The notes: a model not told the origin generated them from the letters alone. 45,110 nucleotides of DNA from Azospirillum isscasi (GCF_030849505.1 NZ_JAUJFI010000025.1:1-45110); one strand, 5' to 3'. Shown: positions 7,734-18,215, counted from the first letter of the stretch. Numbers and translations are program-made.

Positions 7734-8732
7734 TCAGTCTCCGGCGGGCGCAAGGGCGCGGCGCGGCACCAGCGCGGCGGCCTTCAGCAGGATCTCCGGC
7801 CCGGCGCCGGGAAGATGCGCGTTCTCGCTGAGGTGGCGGCGCCAGGCGCGGGCGCCCGGAAGGCCCTGGAACAGCCCCAGCATGTGCCGGGTGATGGAGG
7901 ACAGCGGCGCCCCCCGGCGCATCCGCTCCTCGGCGTAGGCCGCCATGGCCTCCACCACCGCGTGGCGGTCGGGGCCGGGCTCCCCGCCGAACAGCCGGCG
8001 GTCGGCGTCGGCCAGGATGTAGGGCGTCTCGTAAGCGGCGCGCCCGATCATCACGCTGTCCAGCGCGGGCAGATGCTCCTCCGCCTCGTCCAGCGTCCGG
8101 ATGCCGCCGTTGATGGCGATGGTGAGGTGCGGGTTCTCCCGCTTCAGCCGGTGCACGAGGTCGTAGCGCAGCGGCGGGATGTCCCGGTTCTCCTTGGGGC
8201 TCAGGCCCTTCAGCCACGCCTTGCGGGCGTGCACGATGAAATGGGTGCAGCCGGCGGCGGACACGGTGCGGACAAAATGGTCCAGGGTCGGCCATTCCTC
8301 CATCTCGTCGATGGCGATGCGCGACTTCACGGTGACGGGGATGGACACCGCCTCGCGCATGGCGCCGACCAGCCGGGCGACCAGATCGGGCTCCGCCATC
8401 AGGCAGGCGCCGAAGCGGCCCGACTGCACGCGGTCGCTGGGGCAGCCGACGTTCAGGTTGACCTCGTCATAGCCCCATTCCTCGGCGATGCGGGCGCAGG
8501 CCGCCAGCTCCGCCGGGTCCGACCCGCCGAGCTGGAGCGCCACCGGATGCTCCGCCGCGTCGTAGCCCAGCAGCCGGTCGCGGTCGCCGTGCAGCACGGC
8601 GCCGGTGGTCACCATCTCGGTGTAGAGCAGCGTGCTCCTCGACAGCAGGCGATGGAAGGTCCGGCAATGGCGGTCGGTCCAGTCCATCATCGGGGCGACG
8701 CTGAGGGCTATGGCGGGCATGGGCGAAGACAT
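7734..8732 (-). CDS. dusA: tRNA-dihydrouridine synthase A
   Basis: FMN-dependent enzyme that reduces specific uridines in the tRNA D-loop (U20/U20a for DusA). The N-terminus carries the family signature SVAPMMDWTDRHCR. The catalytic cysteine is C97 in NLNVGCPSD, followed by QSGRFGACLM. HARKAWLKG and the phosphate-binding INGGI and MIGRAAYE segments of the TIM barrel are present. The 332-residue length is usual for DusA rather than DusB/DusC. An alternative start four codons later (8720) is equally possible. It is transcribed away from the unknown gene at 9038. Confidence 0.95.
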   Translation of the reverse strand: MSSPMPAIALSVAPMMDWTDRHCRTFHRLLSRSTLLYTEMVTTGAVLHGDRDRLLGYDAAEHPVALQLGGSDPAELAACARIAEEWGYDEVNLNVGCPSDRVQSGRFGACLMAEPDLVARLVGAMREAVSIPVTVKSRIAIDEMEEWPTLDHFVRTVSAAGCTHFIVHARKAWLKGLSPKENRDIPPLRYDLVHRLKRENPHLTIAINGGIRTLDEAEEHLPALDSVMIGRAAYETPYILADADRRLFGGEPGPDRHAVVEAMAAYAEERMRRGAPLSSITRHMLGLFQGLPGARAWRRHLSENAHLPGAGPEILLKAAALVPRRALAPAGD

Positions 8733-9037
8733 TCGTGAGCTGGGCGTGAAGCGGGCGTGAATCGCGCGTGAACCGAAAAGGCGGCGCATCAATTGGACGA
8801 AGCCGGCCCGGATGGCAAGGGGTAGGGCGTGCGGCATTGCCGGCGCAGGGCCTCCGGGCGCAACATCGCCTCGCCATTCCGATATTTTTGCAGCGCATTG
8901 AAAAAAAAGTGTGCGCGCAGGCTTGCGCAGGGATTAATGCGATATTACTGACTGTCCCCGGCGTCGCACACCGGTGGCGGAACGGCTTTGCAACCGTCCG
9001 GCACCGCCTCGCCAGACCCGTGCACGTCGAACCGCGC
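8733..9037. other. Intergenic region between dusA and an unknown gene
   Basis: About 300 bases. It holds an A8 run near 8901-8908 and a lower-GC stretch at about 8881-8950, a likely place for divergent promoters, but I find no convincing -35/-10 pair. No gene, RNA or strong hairpin is seen. Confidence 0.4.
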
Positions 9038-9118
9038 ATGCCAGAGCCGCGTATGCCAGAGCCGCATATGATCGAACCAGACTTCGAACCGCCAGACGTC
9101 GATCCGCCAGACTTCGAT
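9029..9118. repeat. 15-bp tandem repeat, six degenerate units, at the 5' end of a CDS
   Basis: Six 15-base units (9029-9043, 9044-9058, 9059-9073, 9074-9088, 9089-9103, 9104-9118) encode pentapeptides EPRMP, EPRMP, EPHMI, EPDFE, PPDVD, PPDFD. All three plausible start codons lie inside the array. In the coding direction the later units (CCAGACGTCGATCCG) match the unit of the 1.3 kb array (CCCAACGTCGAACGG) at 11 of 15 positions. Confidence 0.85.
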
Positions 9119-9631
9119 CCGGCGGTGACCGATGGGATTGCGCCGGATGAGCTGGCGGATTTCCATGAATGGCGGCAGCGCGTGGTCGGCACCAACATTT
9201 CCGACAAGACCCTTCTGGCGACCGACTATCTCAATCACTTCAACGAAATCGTGATGCTGATCGAGATGATCCCGGACATGCCGGACATGCTGGAGGAATG
9301 CCTGATCTGGCAGCCCAAGAGCTATCCGGAGCATTTCCGCGACAGCGGCTTTTCCGACAAGGAACTGGCCATCGAGGCGTACGGCCATGTTCCCGCCAAG
9401 TTCAAGCGGCCCTTCGAGGACACCATCGCCCAGGCGCATCAGGTGGTCCGGCACACGCTGGAGCGCGTCTCCACCGACATCCACGACGGGGCGTCCGACA
9501 AGCTGCGGATGGATTGCCAGACCTCCGTCGCCATGATCCACCGCATCATCCAGGTCGCCAACGGCATCATCCACGGCACCGCCCACGTCATGGAACAGGC
9601 GGAAATCGACCTGTATCTGAGCGACGAATAA
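9038..9631 (+). CDS. Unknown helical protein, 197 aa, with repetitive N-terminus
   Basis: After a pentapeptide-repeat leader (about residues 1-28) comes a well-formed, mostly helical domain (residues 35-197) rich in His, Asp, Glu and Met, with segments such as LNHFNEIVMLIEMIPDMPD and IIQVANGIIHGTAH. No signal peptide or membrane helix is seen. Several histidines sit in helices (HHxxE-like spacing is not clear), so metal binding is only a thought. Starts at 9053 and 9068 are also possible because no Shine-Dalgarno decides. I do not recognise the family. It stands alone between divergent dusA and the MarR gene. Confidence 0.75.
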   Translation: MPEPRMPEPHMIEPDFEPPDVDPPDFDPAVTDGIAPDELADFHEWRQRVVGTNISDKTLLATDYLNHFNEIVMLIEMIPDMPDMLEECLIWQPKSYPEHFRDSGFSDKELAIEAYGHVPAKFKRPFEDTIAQAHQVVRHTLERVSTDIHDGASDKLRMDCQTSVAMIHRIIQVANGIIHGTAHVMEQAEIDLYLSDE

Positions 9632-9681
9632 CCGTCGCGGCGTTCAAGGCGATGGCGCCCGATCCTTGCGCGGATGATTAT

Positions 9682-9698
9682 TGCTTGTGCACCAAGCA
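9682..9698. promoter_or_regulatory. Possible MarR operator, TGCTTG-N5-CAAGCA
   Basis: A perfect 6-base inverted repeat with a 5-base centre lies 109 bases upstream of the MarR start. Size and symmetry fit the 16-20 bp palindromes bound by winged-helix MarR dimers, which usually control their own gene. No -10/-35 pair can be placed with confidence around it. Confidence 0.4.
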
Positions 9699-9806
9699 TT
9701 CCTTCCTTGCATGGCTCAAAGGCCGAGCGTCAAACTACAGTAAGCCTTCGAACAAAGAGGAGGCGGCGTTTCGGCGGATGCCTCCCACCGGGAGTGGAGA
9801 CAGACC

Positions 9807-10340
9807 GTGAAGGGACCCGCCATCGCAGCGGCCGACGCATCGGCCGAGGCGCAGGGGGACGTGTCGGTCGATGTGGAGGCTGCGGCTGATCTCGCCGCCT
9901 CCCCGGAGATGCGCCTCTGGCTGCGCCTTTCCGCGTGCGCCGTTCTGATCGGCGCCCGGCTGCGCAGCCGTTTGCGCGACGAGTTCAGCACCACCCAGCC
10001 ACGCTTCGACCTGCTGTGCCTGCTCGACCGCCAGCCGGAGGGGCTGACCATGGGCGAGCTGTCGAAGCGCATGATGGTCACCAACGGAAACATCACCGGT
10101 ATTGTAGAACGGCTGGCGAAGGACGGTCTGGTCACGCGCGCCGCCGCGTCGAACGACCGGCGCATGCAGTTCGTCCGGATCACCCCCGAAGGCAGCGCCC
10201 TGGCGCAGGCCATCACGGCGGCGCAACGCCGTTGGCTGGCCGAACTGACGGGGGGAATGCCCCACGGCGACGTGGTCCAGTTGATGGGGCTGTTGGGAAA
10301 GCTCAAGAAAACGGTGCGTGGCGGAGGCGTCCAGGGATGA
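9807..10340 (+). CDS. MarR-family transcriptional regulator
   Basis: A 177-residue regulator with a GTG start at 9807 preceded by GGAGA. Residues about 45-150 carry the winged helix-turn-helix: LDRQPEGLTMGELSKRMMV, the recognition helix region TNGNITGIVERLAKDG and the wing SNDRRMQFVRITPEG, which is the classic MarR D-x-R signature. MarR proteins often sense the phenolic or aromatic substrate, or its CoA ester, of the adjacent pathway. Its stop overlaps the start of the acyl-CoA ligase by four bases, so co-expression with that enzyme is very likely. The first 35 residues are Ala/Asp/Glu-rich and probably disordered. Confidence 0.92.
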   Translation: MKGPAIAAADASAEAQGDVSVDVEAAADLAASPEMRLWLRLSACAVLIGARLRSRLRDEFSTTQPRFDLLCLLDRQPEGLTMGELSKRMMVTNGNITGIVERLAKDGLVTRAAASNDRRMQFVRITPEGSALAQAITAAQRRWLAELTGGMPHGDVVQLMGLLGKLKKTVRGGGVQG

Positions 10341-11974
10341 TTCGGTCCGGTCACATCGACAGCTTCACCCGCGACCGGCTGCCGCCGCCGGAGCAGATGC
10401 CCGATTTTTCCTATGACCGGCCCGAGCTGACCTATCCCGAGCGCCTGAACGCCGCCGCGGCCCTGCTGGACGGCTGGCGGGAGCGCGGTTGGGACGAGCG
10501 GCCCTGTGTCATCGGAAACGGCGACGTGTGGAGCTATGGCCGCTTCCGCGACACGGTGGACCGCATCGCCCGGCTCCTGGCCGAAGGGTTCGGGATCGTG
10601 CCGGGCAACCGGGTTCTGGTGCGCGGGACCAACACGCCGATGCTGGCCGCCTGCTGGCTGGCGGTGCTGAAGGCCGGCGCGGTCGTGGTGCCGACCATGC
10701 CGTTGCTGCGCGCGGCGGAGCTGGAGAGCATCGTCGAGCGCGCCGCCGTCTCGCTGGCGCTGTGCGACGCGCGCTACGTGAAGGATCTGACCGCGGTTGC
10801 GGAGGCGATGGGCGGGCGGATGCCCGTGGTGGCCTTCAACGGCGGGGATCTGGAAGCGCGGCTGGAGGGAACCGAAACCGGCTTCGCCGCGGCGGACACC
10901 GCCGCCGACGACGTGGCGCTGATCGCCTTCACCTCCGGCACCACGGGCAAGCCGAAGGCGACCGCGCATTTCCACCGCGACCTTCTGGCGGTGGCCGACC
11001 TGTCGCCGCAATCGCTGCTGAAGACCGGCGGCGACGACGTGTTCTGCGGCACGCCGTCGCTCGCCTTCGCCTATGGGCAGGGGGGGATGCTGCTGTTCCC
11101 GCTGCGGGTCGGGGCGGCGGTGGTGCTTCTCGACCGGGCCACGCCGGAACGGCTGCTGGAGGTGACGGCCACGCACAAGGCGACGGTGATGTTCACCGTG
11201 CCGACCGTCTACCGCGCCATGACCGCGCGGATCGAGGAGGAGCCGGCGCTGGCCGAGGGGCTGCGCACGCTGCGCGCCTGCGTCTCGGCGGGGGAGCCGC
11301 TGCCCGCCAACACGCTGGAAGGCTGGCAGGCGGTGACGGGGATGGAGATCCTGGACAGCTTCGGCACCACGGAGATGCTGAACGCCGTCCTGCATTCCCC
11401 GCCCGGCGCTGTCCGGCCCGGCGCCACCGGCAAGGTGGTTCCCGGCTACGAGGCCCGCGTGGTGGACGACAGCCTGACCCCGCTGCCGCCGGGCCAGATC
11501 GGGCGGCTGGCCGTGCGTGGCCCGACCGGCTGCATCTATCTGGACGACCCGCGCCAGGAGAACTACGTGCAGGGCGGGTGGAACCTGACCGGCGACGCCT
11601 TCCGCATGGATGAGGACGGTTATTTCTGGTATCACGCCCGCACCGACGACCTCATCGTCTCCGCCGGCTACAAGATTTCCGGCCTGGAGGTGGAGGACGT
11701 CCTGCTCCGCCACGAGGCGGTCGAGGAGTGCGCGGTCATCGCGGCGCCCGATCCGCTGCGCGGCTCCATCCCCAAGGCCTTCATCGTCACCCGCGACGGT
11801 GTGCGGCCCAGCGACGATCTGGCGGAACGGCTGCAATGCTACGTCAAGGACCGGATCGCCCCCTACAAGTATCCCCGCGCGGTGGAGTTCCTGGACCGCC
11901 TGCCGCGGACGGAAACGGGCAAGATCCAGCGCTACAAGCTGCGGCAGAGGGAATGGGTGGACGGCGAGGATTGA
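10337..11974 (+). CDS. Acyl-CoA ligase, benzoate/2-aminobenzoate-CoA ligase type
   Basis: An ANL-superfamily adenylating enzyme of 545 residues that should form an acyl-AMP and then an acyl-CoA. Visible motifs: the ATP loop TSGTTGKPKA (near 200), DSFGTTEML (A5), TGDAFRMDEDGYFWYHARTD (A7), DDLIVSAGYKISGLEVE (A8 hinge) and the C-terminal catalytic lysine in ETGKIQRYKL. The N-terminus (DRLPPPEQMPDF) and the YFWYHARTDD stretch resemble benzoate- and 2-aminobenzoate-CoA ligases, so an aromatic acid substrate is inferred. It is coupled to the MarR gene upstream (ATGA overlap) and to a GtrA gene downstream (TGATG overlap). No further aromatic degradation enzymes follow in this window. Confidence 0.9.
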   Translation: MIRSGHIDSFTRDRLPPPEQMPDFSYDRPELTYPERLNAAAALLDGWRERGWDERPCVIGNGDVWSYGRFRDTVDRIARLLAEGFGIVPGNRVLVRGTNTPMLAACWLAVLKAGAVVVPTMPLLRAAELESIVERAAVSLALCDARYVKDLTAVAEAMGGRMPVVAFNGGDLEARLEGTETGFAAADTAADDVALIAFTSGTTGKPKATAHFHRDLLAVADLSPQSLLKTGGDDVFCGTPSLAFAYGQGGMLLFPLRVGAAVVLLDRATPERLLEVTATHKATVMFTVPTVYRAMTARIEEEPALAEGLRTLRACVSAGEPLPANTLEGWQAVTGMEILDSFGTTEMLNAVLHSPPGAVRPGATGKVVPGYEARVVDDSLTPLPPGQIGRLAVRGPTGCIYLDDPRQENYVQGGWNLTGDAFRMDEDGYFWYHARTDDLIVSAGYKISGLEVEDVLLRHEAVEECAVIAAPDPLRGSIPKAFIVTRDGVRPSDDLAERLQCYVKDRIAPYKYPRAVEFLDRLPRTETGKIQRYKLRQREWVDGED

Positions 11975-12369
11975 TGCACGGCCCGCTGGTTCAGTTCGTT
12001 CTGTTCGTCGTGGTCGGCTGCGCCGCGGCGGTCGGCCATTACGGGGTCCTGATCGCCCTGTCGGAACTGGCGGCGGCCCCGCCGGTCCTCGCCTCGGCGG
12101 CGGGGTTCCTGGTCGGCGGCGTCATCAGCTATCTGCTGAACTACGGCCATGTCTTCCGCAGCGAGCAGGAGCACCTGCCCACCGCCGCGAAGTTCGTCGC
12201 CGTCGCGGCGGTGGGGCTGTGCCTGAACAGCGCCATCATGTGGGGTCTGGCGCAGCGGCTGGGCCTGCATTACCTGCCGGCCCAGCTCGCCGCCACGGCG
12301 CTGGTGATGCTGTGGAGCTTCGGCGCCAACCGCTATTGGACCTTCAACGCCGGATCGCCCGCCGGCTGA
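11974..12369 (+). CDS. GtrA-family membrane protein
   Basis: A 131-residue protein with four predicted membrane helices and the GtrA features NYGHVFRSEQ after helix 2 and a C-terminal ANRYWTFN motif. GtrA-type proteins are thought to flip polyprenyl-phosphate-linked sugars or otherwise help cell-surface glycan assembly. Its start codon overlaps the stop of the CoA ligase, which is an odd partner. No glycosyltransferase sits beside it here, although a deacetylase and a methyltransferase lie just downstream on the other strand. The 3' end overlaps the convergent methyltransferase by 37 bases. Confidence 0.88.
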   Translation: MHGPLVQFVLFVVVGCAAAVGHYGVLIALSELAAAPPVLASAAGFLVGGVISYLLNYGHVFRSEQEHLPTAAKFVAVAAVGLCLNSAIMWGLAQRLGLHYLPAQLAATALVMLWSFGANRYWTFNAGSPAG

Positions 12370-13118
12370 GCGCCCATCGGTTGAGTATGGGGGCGGGCGA
12401 CGAAGGAATGGCGGTGCGGGGTCGGGCCGATGTTCTTCGGCAACCGGTCGGCCCGCAGCCCGGCGGCGGACAGCCGCGTCTGCAACTCCGTGGGCGTGTA
12501 GGTGGAAAAGCCGGCTTCCCGCCGGATGCGGCGGTAGTCGGACAGGGCCATGCGCCCCAGCCCCATCAGGGCGGCCATCAGGAATCCGTGCTGGCGCGCC
12601 ATGCTGAGCTGGCTGGCGATGTCGCGCAGCATCGGCGTGTCGGGGTCCACCACATCGGCGATCAGGATGCGCCCCCGCGCACTGACCAGACCGCGCCAGA
12701 GGTGGAGAACGCCGTCCAGCTCCTCGCGCGGGATGTATTGGAGGACGGAGACGGCCAGCACCAGATCGACGCTGCCCGGCGGCAGGGCCGCGAGGTCGTC
12801 GTCGTCCAGGATCCGGATTCCCGGATGGCCGCCCAGACGGTCGCGCAGCCGTTGCCGCACGGCGGGGGCGGCGTCGTACAGCCAGACGTTCCGGCAGCGC
12901 TTCGCCATGGCCTCCGCCGCCAGCGCGTCGCCGCACCCGAAATCCAGGACGGTCCCCCCCTCCGGAAGATGGGTGTCGAGGTCGCTTTGCAGGCAGGCGA
13001 AATGGGCTTCCAGATTCCGCTGGTTCGCGTAGATGGCGTTGGGCCGGTTCCAGAAATCCACCCAGCCGCCCGACCCCTGTCCGTCCGGTGGCCCGGACGA
13101 CATCCCGTTGTTGTGCAT
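12333..13118 (-). CDS. Class I SAM-dependent methyltransferase
   Basis: A 261-residue methyltransferase. Motif I is VLDFGCGDA at residues 57-65, followed by the acidic LYDAAP segment (motif II) and SVDLVLAVSVLQYIP (motif IV region). The C-terminal half has the typical TYTPTELQTRLSAAG lid/strand. The substrate is unknown. The acceptor may be a glycolipid or polyprenyl intermediate, given the GtrA gene at its 3' end and the ChbG/HpnK deacetylase upstream on the same strand (151 bases apart); that is inference from context only. Confidence 0.85.
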   Translation of the reverse strand: MHNNGMSSGPPDGQGSGGWVDFWNRPNAIYANQRNLEAHFACLQSDLDTHLPEGGTVLDFGCGDALAAEAMAKRCRNVWLYDAAPAVRQRLRDRLGGHPGIRILDDDDLAALPPGSVDLVLAVSVLQYIPREELDGVLHLWRGLVSARGRILIADVVDPDTPMLRDIASQLSMARQHGFLMAALMGLGRMALSDYRRIRREAGFSTYTPTELQTRLSAAGLRADRLPKNIGPTPHRHSFVARPHTQPMGAQPAGDPALKVQ

Positions 13119-13269
13119 TCCCGCATCCCCTTTTGTGGGCCATTTCTTGTCGAGGGGATGTTGTTATTCGCCTTGCCGAATTGAAGAGCCCCCCGGTCCG
13201 ATTGTGTCGTAACCATGGAGGAAACCAACCGTCGGGCGGTCGAAAATGACCGGCGGCGCCTATGCCGCA

Positions 13270-14145
13270 TCAGGCCGCGGGAAGCCCGGCGAAGCGGGCG
13301 AGGCGGATGTTCCGCTCGGCGAGCAGGGCGGCGAAGGCCGGGCTTTTCAGATGGTCGTGCTCCACCTTGCGCTGGTCCACCAGGGGGTCGGCGCGGCGCA
13401 GGGCCTCGTCCGGGATGCCGGGATGGACCATCACCAGCAGCCGCCCGGCGGGGCGGTCGAGGAAGCGCGCCATCAGATCGGGGAAGGGCCGGCGTCCGGA
13501 AAAATCGTAGACCCCGGCGAAGCGGTCGTTGGCGGGAATGCCGCGCGCCCGCGCCAGCCGCGCCAGCCCGCCGCCCAGCCCGCCGATCAGCAGCGTCTTC
13601 GGCACCGCCACGCCACGCCGCAGGACGGCGCTCACCGGCTCTGCGCACAGGCGGACATAGGCGCCGGGCAGGGCGGCCAGGGCGTCGGCCACCGCCTCCC
13701 GCACGGTGGGAAGCTGGTGCACATGCTGGTGCCCGTCGATGTAGTCCGGCGGCCCGCCCCAGGCGGCGGCGAAGGCGTCGATCTGCCGGGCCAGCTCCTC
13801 CCGGATCTCCCCGGGGTCGAGGCCGCCGGTGTAGGCGAGCTTCATCAGCGTGCCCAGCGGCGGCAACCGCCCGCCGGGGGCCAGTGTCGGCAGGGAACCC
13901 AGCGGCGTCTGGTCGGTCAGGGTGAAATGCAGCCCGACGTCGGCCCTGCCGGCCAGTTCCTTCAGCGCCGCCGCCCCCTCCGCCCAATAGGGGCAGAGCG
14001 ACATGACCGAGGTCGCCGTCAGGCGTCCGGCGGCGATGAGATCCCGGATGGCCTCGTTGACGCCCGGCGACAGGCCGTAGTCATCGGCGCAGAGCAGGAC
14101 CGGATGCGCGGAACGCGGGGCTGGGGTGGTGTCGGTGATTGGCAT
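13270..14145 (-). CDS. ChbG/HpnK (YdjC-like) carbohydrate deacetylase
   Basis: A 291-residue YdjC-fold enzyme. The metal and catalytic motif CADDYGLSPGVNEAI (D21, D22) opens the protein, with GLHF (H73) and DGHQHVHQLP (H139-H143) supplying further metal ligands. Family members deacetylate N-acetylhexosamine groups on chito-oligosaccharides (ChbG) or on hopanoid head groups (HpnK). No other hopanoid genes are in view, so I keep the name broad. The start at 14145 is best because the DDYG motif then lies near the N-terminus as usual. It is divergent from hutI, with 46 bases between. Confidence 0.87.
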   Translation of the reverse strand: MPITDTTPAPRSAHPVLLCADDYGLSPGVNEAIRDLIAAGRLTATSVMSLCPYWAEGAAALKELAGRADVGLHFTLTDQTPLGSLPTLAPGGRLPPLGTLMKLAYTGGLDPGEIREELARQIDAFAAAWGGPPDYIDGHQHVHQLPTVREAVADALAALPGAYVRLCAEPVSAVLRRGVAVPKTLLIGGLGGGLARLARARGIPANDRFAGVYDFSGRRPFPDLMARFLDRPAGRLLVMVHPGIPDEALRRADPLVDQRKVEHDHLKSPAFAALLAERNIRLARFAGLPAA

Positions 14146-14191
14146 GGCGATGTAAGGTGGGGCGGACAGCGGCGCGAAGCCGGGGAGGGGG

Positions 14192-15406
14192 ATGATGGAG
14201 TGGGACAGCCTGTGGTTCAACGGTCATGCGGCCACCATGGGGCCGATGGGCAATGTTCGGAACGCGGCGATCGCCGTGAAGGACGGGCGGATCGCCTGGG
14301 TCGGCGCCGCCGGGGACCTCCCTGCGGGCCGCGCCGCCGAGGAACATGACCTGGGCGGACGCTGGGTCTCGCCGGGGCTGATCGACTGCCACACCCATCT
14401 GGTTTTCGGCGGCAACCGCGCCCGCGAATTCGAAATGCGGCTGGAGGGCGCCACCTATGAGGAGATCGCCCGCGCCGGGGGCGGCATCGCCTCCACCGTC
14501 GCCGCGACCCGCGCCGCCGACGAGGAGAGCCTGATCGCCGCCGCCGCCGTCCGCCTGCAACATCTGCTGGCCGAGGGCGTGACGGTGGTGGAGGTGAAGT
14601 CCGGCTACGGCCTCGATCTCGCCACGGAGCGGCGGATGCTGCGCGCCGCGCGGGCGCTGGGGGAGCGCTTCCCGGTGACGGTGCGGACGACCGGTCTGGC
14701 CGCCCACGCCCTGCCGCCGGAATTTGCCGGGCGGGCGGACGACTACATCGCGCTGGTCTGCGGGGAGATCCTGCCCTCCCTGGCGGCGGACGGGCTGCTG
14801 GACGCGGTGGACGCCTTCTGCGAGCGGATCGCCTTCTCGCCGGAGCAGACGGCCCGCGTGTTCGACACCGCGGAACGGCTGGGCCTGCCGGTGAAGCTGC
14901 ACGCCGACCAACTGTCGGACGGCGGCGGGGCCGCGCTGGCCGCCCGCTACACGGCGCTGTCCGCCGACCATGTGGAGCACACCGGCGAGGACGGCGCGCG
15001 GGCGATGGCGGCGGCGGGGACGGTGGCGGTTCTGCTGCCCGGCGCCTTCTACATGCTGCGCGAGACGAAACTGCCGCCCATCGAGCTGTTCCGGCGGCAT
15101 GGCGTGCCGATGGCGGTGTCCACCGACTGCAACCCCGGCACCTCGCCCGCCGTGTCGCTCCTGCTGATGCTGAACATGGCCTGCACCCTGTTCCGCCTGA
15201 CCCCGCAGGAGGCGCTGGCCGGCGTTACCCGCAACGCCGCGCGGGCGCTGGGCATGGCCGGCACGCACGGCACGCTGGAGCCCGGCAAGGCCGCCGATCT
15301 GGCCGTCTGGGACGTCGGCGACCCGGCGGAGCTGTGCTACTGGCTGGGCGCCAACCCTTGCGCCGCGGTGGTGCGGGGCGGGCGGCTGGTGCGGGGCGGC
15401 GTGTGA
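14192..15406 (+). CDS. hutI: Imidazolonepropionase
   Basis: Third enzyme of histidine degradation; hydrolyses imidazolone-5-propionate to N-formimino-glutamate in the cytoplasm. The amidohydrolase barrel shows metal ligands in [10 protein letters not shown] (H67, H69), the histidines of [10 protein letters not shown] and KLHADQ, and the late aspartate in [25 protein letters not shown] is typical of HutI. Length 404 matches the family. Two start codons lie in tandem (14192 and 14195); a GGGGAGGGGG stretch just upstream serves either. hutU follows 160 bases downstream. hutH, hutG/hutF and the HutC repressor are not in the window. Confidence 0.96.
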   Translation: MMEWDSLWFNGHAATMGPMGNVRNAAIAVKDGRIAWVGAAGDLPAGRAAEEHDLGGRWVSPGLIDCHTHLVFGGNRAREFEMRLEGATYEEIARAGGGIASTVAATRAADEESLIAAAAVRLQHLLAEGVTVVEVKSGYGLDLATERRMLRAARALGERFPVTVRTTGLAAHALPPEFAGRADDYIALVCGEILPSLAADGLLDAVDAFCERIAFSPEQTARVFDTAERLGLPVKLHADQLSDGGGAALAARYTALSADHVEHTGEDGARAMAAAGTVAVLLPGAFYMLRETKLPPIELFRRHGVPMAVSTDCNPGTSPAVSLLLMLNMACTLFRLTPQEALAGVTRNAARALGMAGTHGTLEPGKAADLAVWDVGDPAELCYWLGANPCAAVVRGGRLVRGGV

Positions 15407-15467
15407 TGAAATCGTCCGGAGCGTGGGCTATCATCGGGGCGACGTGGACAGAGAGCGGCCATCCCAG

Positions 15468-15490
15468 CCCTCTCCCCAGGAGGGAGAGGG
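15468..15490. repeat. Palindromic element, CCCTCTCCC/GGGAGAGGG
   Basis: Perfect 9-base arms (15468-15476 and 15482-15490) flank a 5-base loop between hutI and hutU. A similar, imperfect element occurs at 34770-34798. Such CT/GA-rich palindromes are often dispersed in GC-rich proteobacterial genomes. It could attenuate or stabilise the hutI-hutU message. Confidence 0.7.
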
Positions 15491-15566
15491 GACTTCAAAT
15501 GCACAGGCACCGTATCCGTCTGAAAACAACAAACGCACCAAGCAAAATCCGAGAGGGACGAGTCAC

Positions 15567-17244
<1,678 letters not shown>

Positions 17245-17267
<23 letters not shown>

Positions 17268-18186
17268 CGGGTTTGGCGGGGGTGGCGCGCGGCGGCAGGG
17301 TCGCCAGCGCCACCCCCGGCAGCACCAGAAGCACGCCCAGCAGATGGAACATCTGCAACTGCTCCCCCAGGAGCGCCCAGGCCGCCACCGCCGCCCACAG
17401 CGGCATGACGTAGAGCGAGGTCCCGGCCCGCGCCGGACCCATCAGGTTGATCGTCTTCTGATAGGTCAGGAAGGCCAGGACCGAGGCGAACAGCGCCACC
17501 CCGGCGATGCGGATGGCGGCGTCCATGCTCAGCGGAACGGGACGCAGGGCCAGCGTTTCCCACGCATAGAAGGGCGCCAGAACGACGGCGCCGGCCAGCG
17601 CGTTCGCCGCGAACATGGTCACCACCGGCAGCGAGCTGCGCGTCTGGCGCAGCAGAACCGTGTAGACCGCCCAGGCCGCCGACCCCACCAGGATCAGCAG
17701 GTCACCCGCGTTGAAGGCGAAGTGCAGGAGCGCCTGCGGGTCGCCGCGGGTCAGGATCACCAGCACCCCGGCCATCGCGACGGCGATCCCCGCCGTCTGC
17801 CGGGGCGTCACCGTCTCGCGCAGCCACAGGGCGGCGATCATCAGGATGAAGACCGGGCTGGTGGCGTAGATCAGGCCGGCGTTGGTCGCGCTGGTGCGCT
17901 CCAGCCCCATGTAGACAACGGCGCCGCAGATGCCCTGAGCCAGCGCGCCCAGCAGGAGGAAGCGCTTCCACGACGCGCGCAGGGCGTGGCGGTGCTGGAT
18001 CAGGCCGGGCAGGGCCAGCGGCAGGATCATCAGGAAGGCCAGCACCCAGCGCCAGAAGGCCAGCCCGACCGGCGGCACGATGGAGGCCGCGGCCCGCCCG
18101 ATCACCACGTTGGACGCGAAGAAGGCCGAGGAGAGCAGATACAGGCCGTAGGCGGTGAGGACGGCGTTGCGCGGCTGGCGGTCCAT
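17245..18186 (-). CDS. EamA/DMT-family transporter
   Basis: About 313 residues with ten predicted membrane helices in two EamA repeats, as in the RhaT/YdcZ-type drug/metabolite transporters that export amino acids or other metabolites. Typical points are [13 protein letters not shown] in helix 1, the [18 protein letters not shown] signature at the end of the first repeat, and the second repeat's [17 protein letters not shown]. An alternative ATG at 18207 adds seven residues; neither has a clear ribosome-binding site. Substrate unknown. It converges on hutU. Confidence 0.87.
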
Positions 18187-18215
18187 GGGGCGTCCGGAGC
18201 AAGTCATTGGGCGTC

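Noticed and set aside
6235..8295. A 686-codon minus-strand frame covering the MFS gene and part of dusA
   Set aside because: Out of frame with both recognised genes, Arg/Pro/Gly/Ala-rich and without domains.
9716..11836. A 706-codon minus-strand frame opposite the MarR and CoA ligase genes
   Set aside because: Antisense shadow without any recognisable domain, while the plus strand has two clear families with overlapping stop/start codons.
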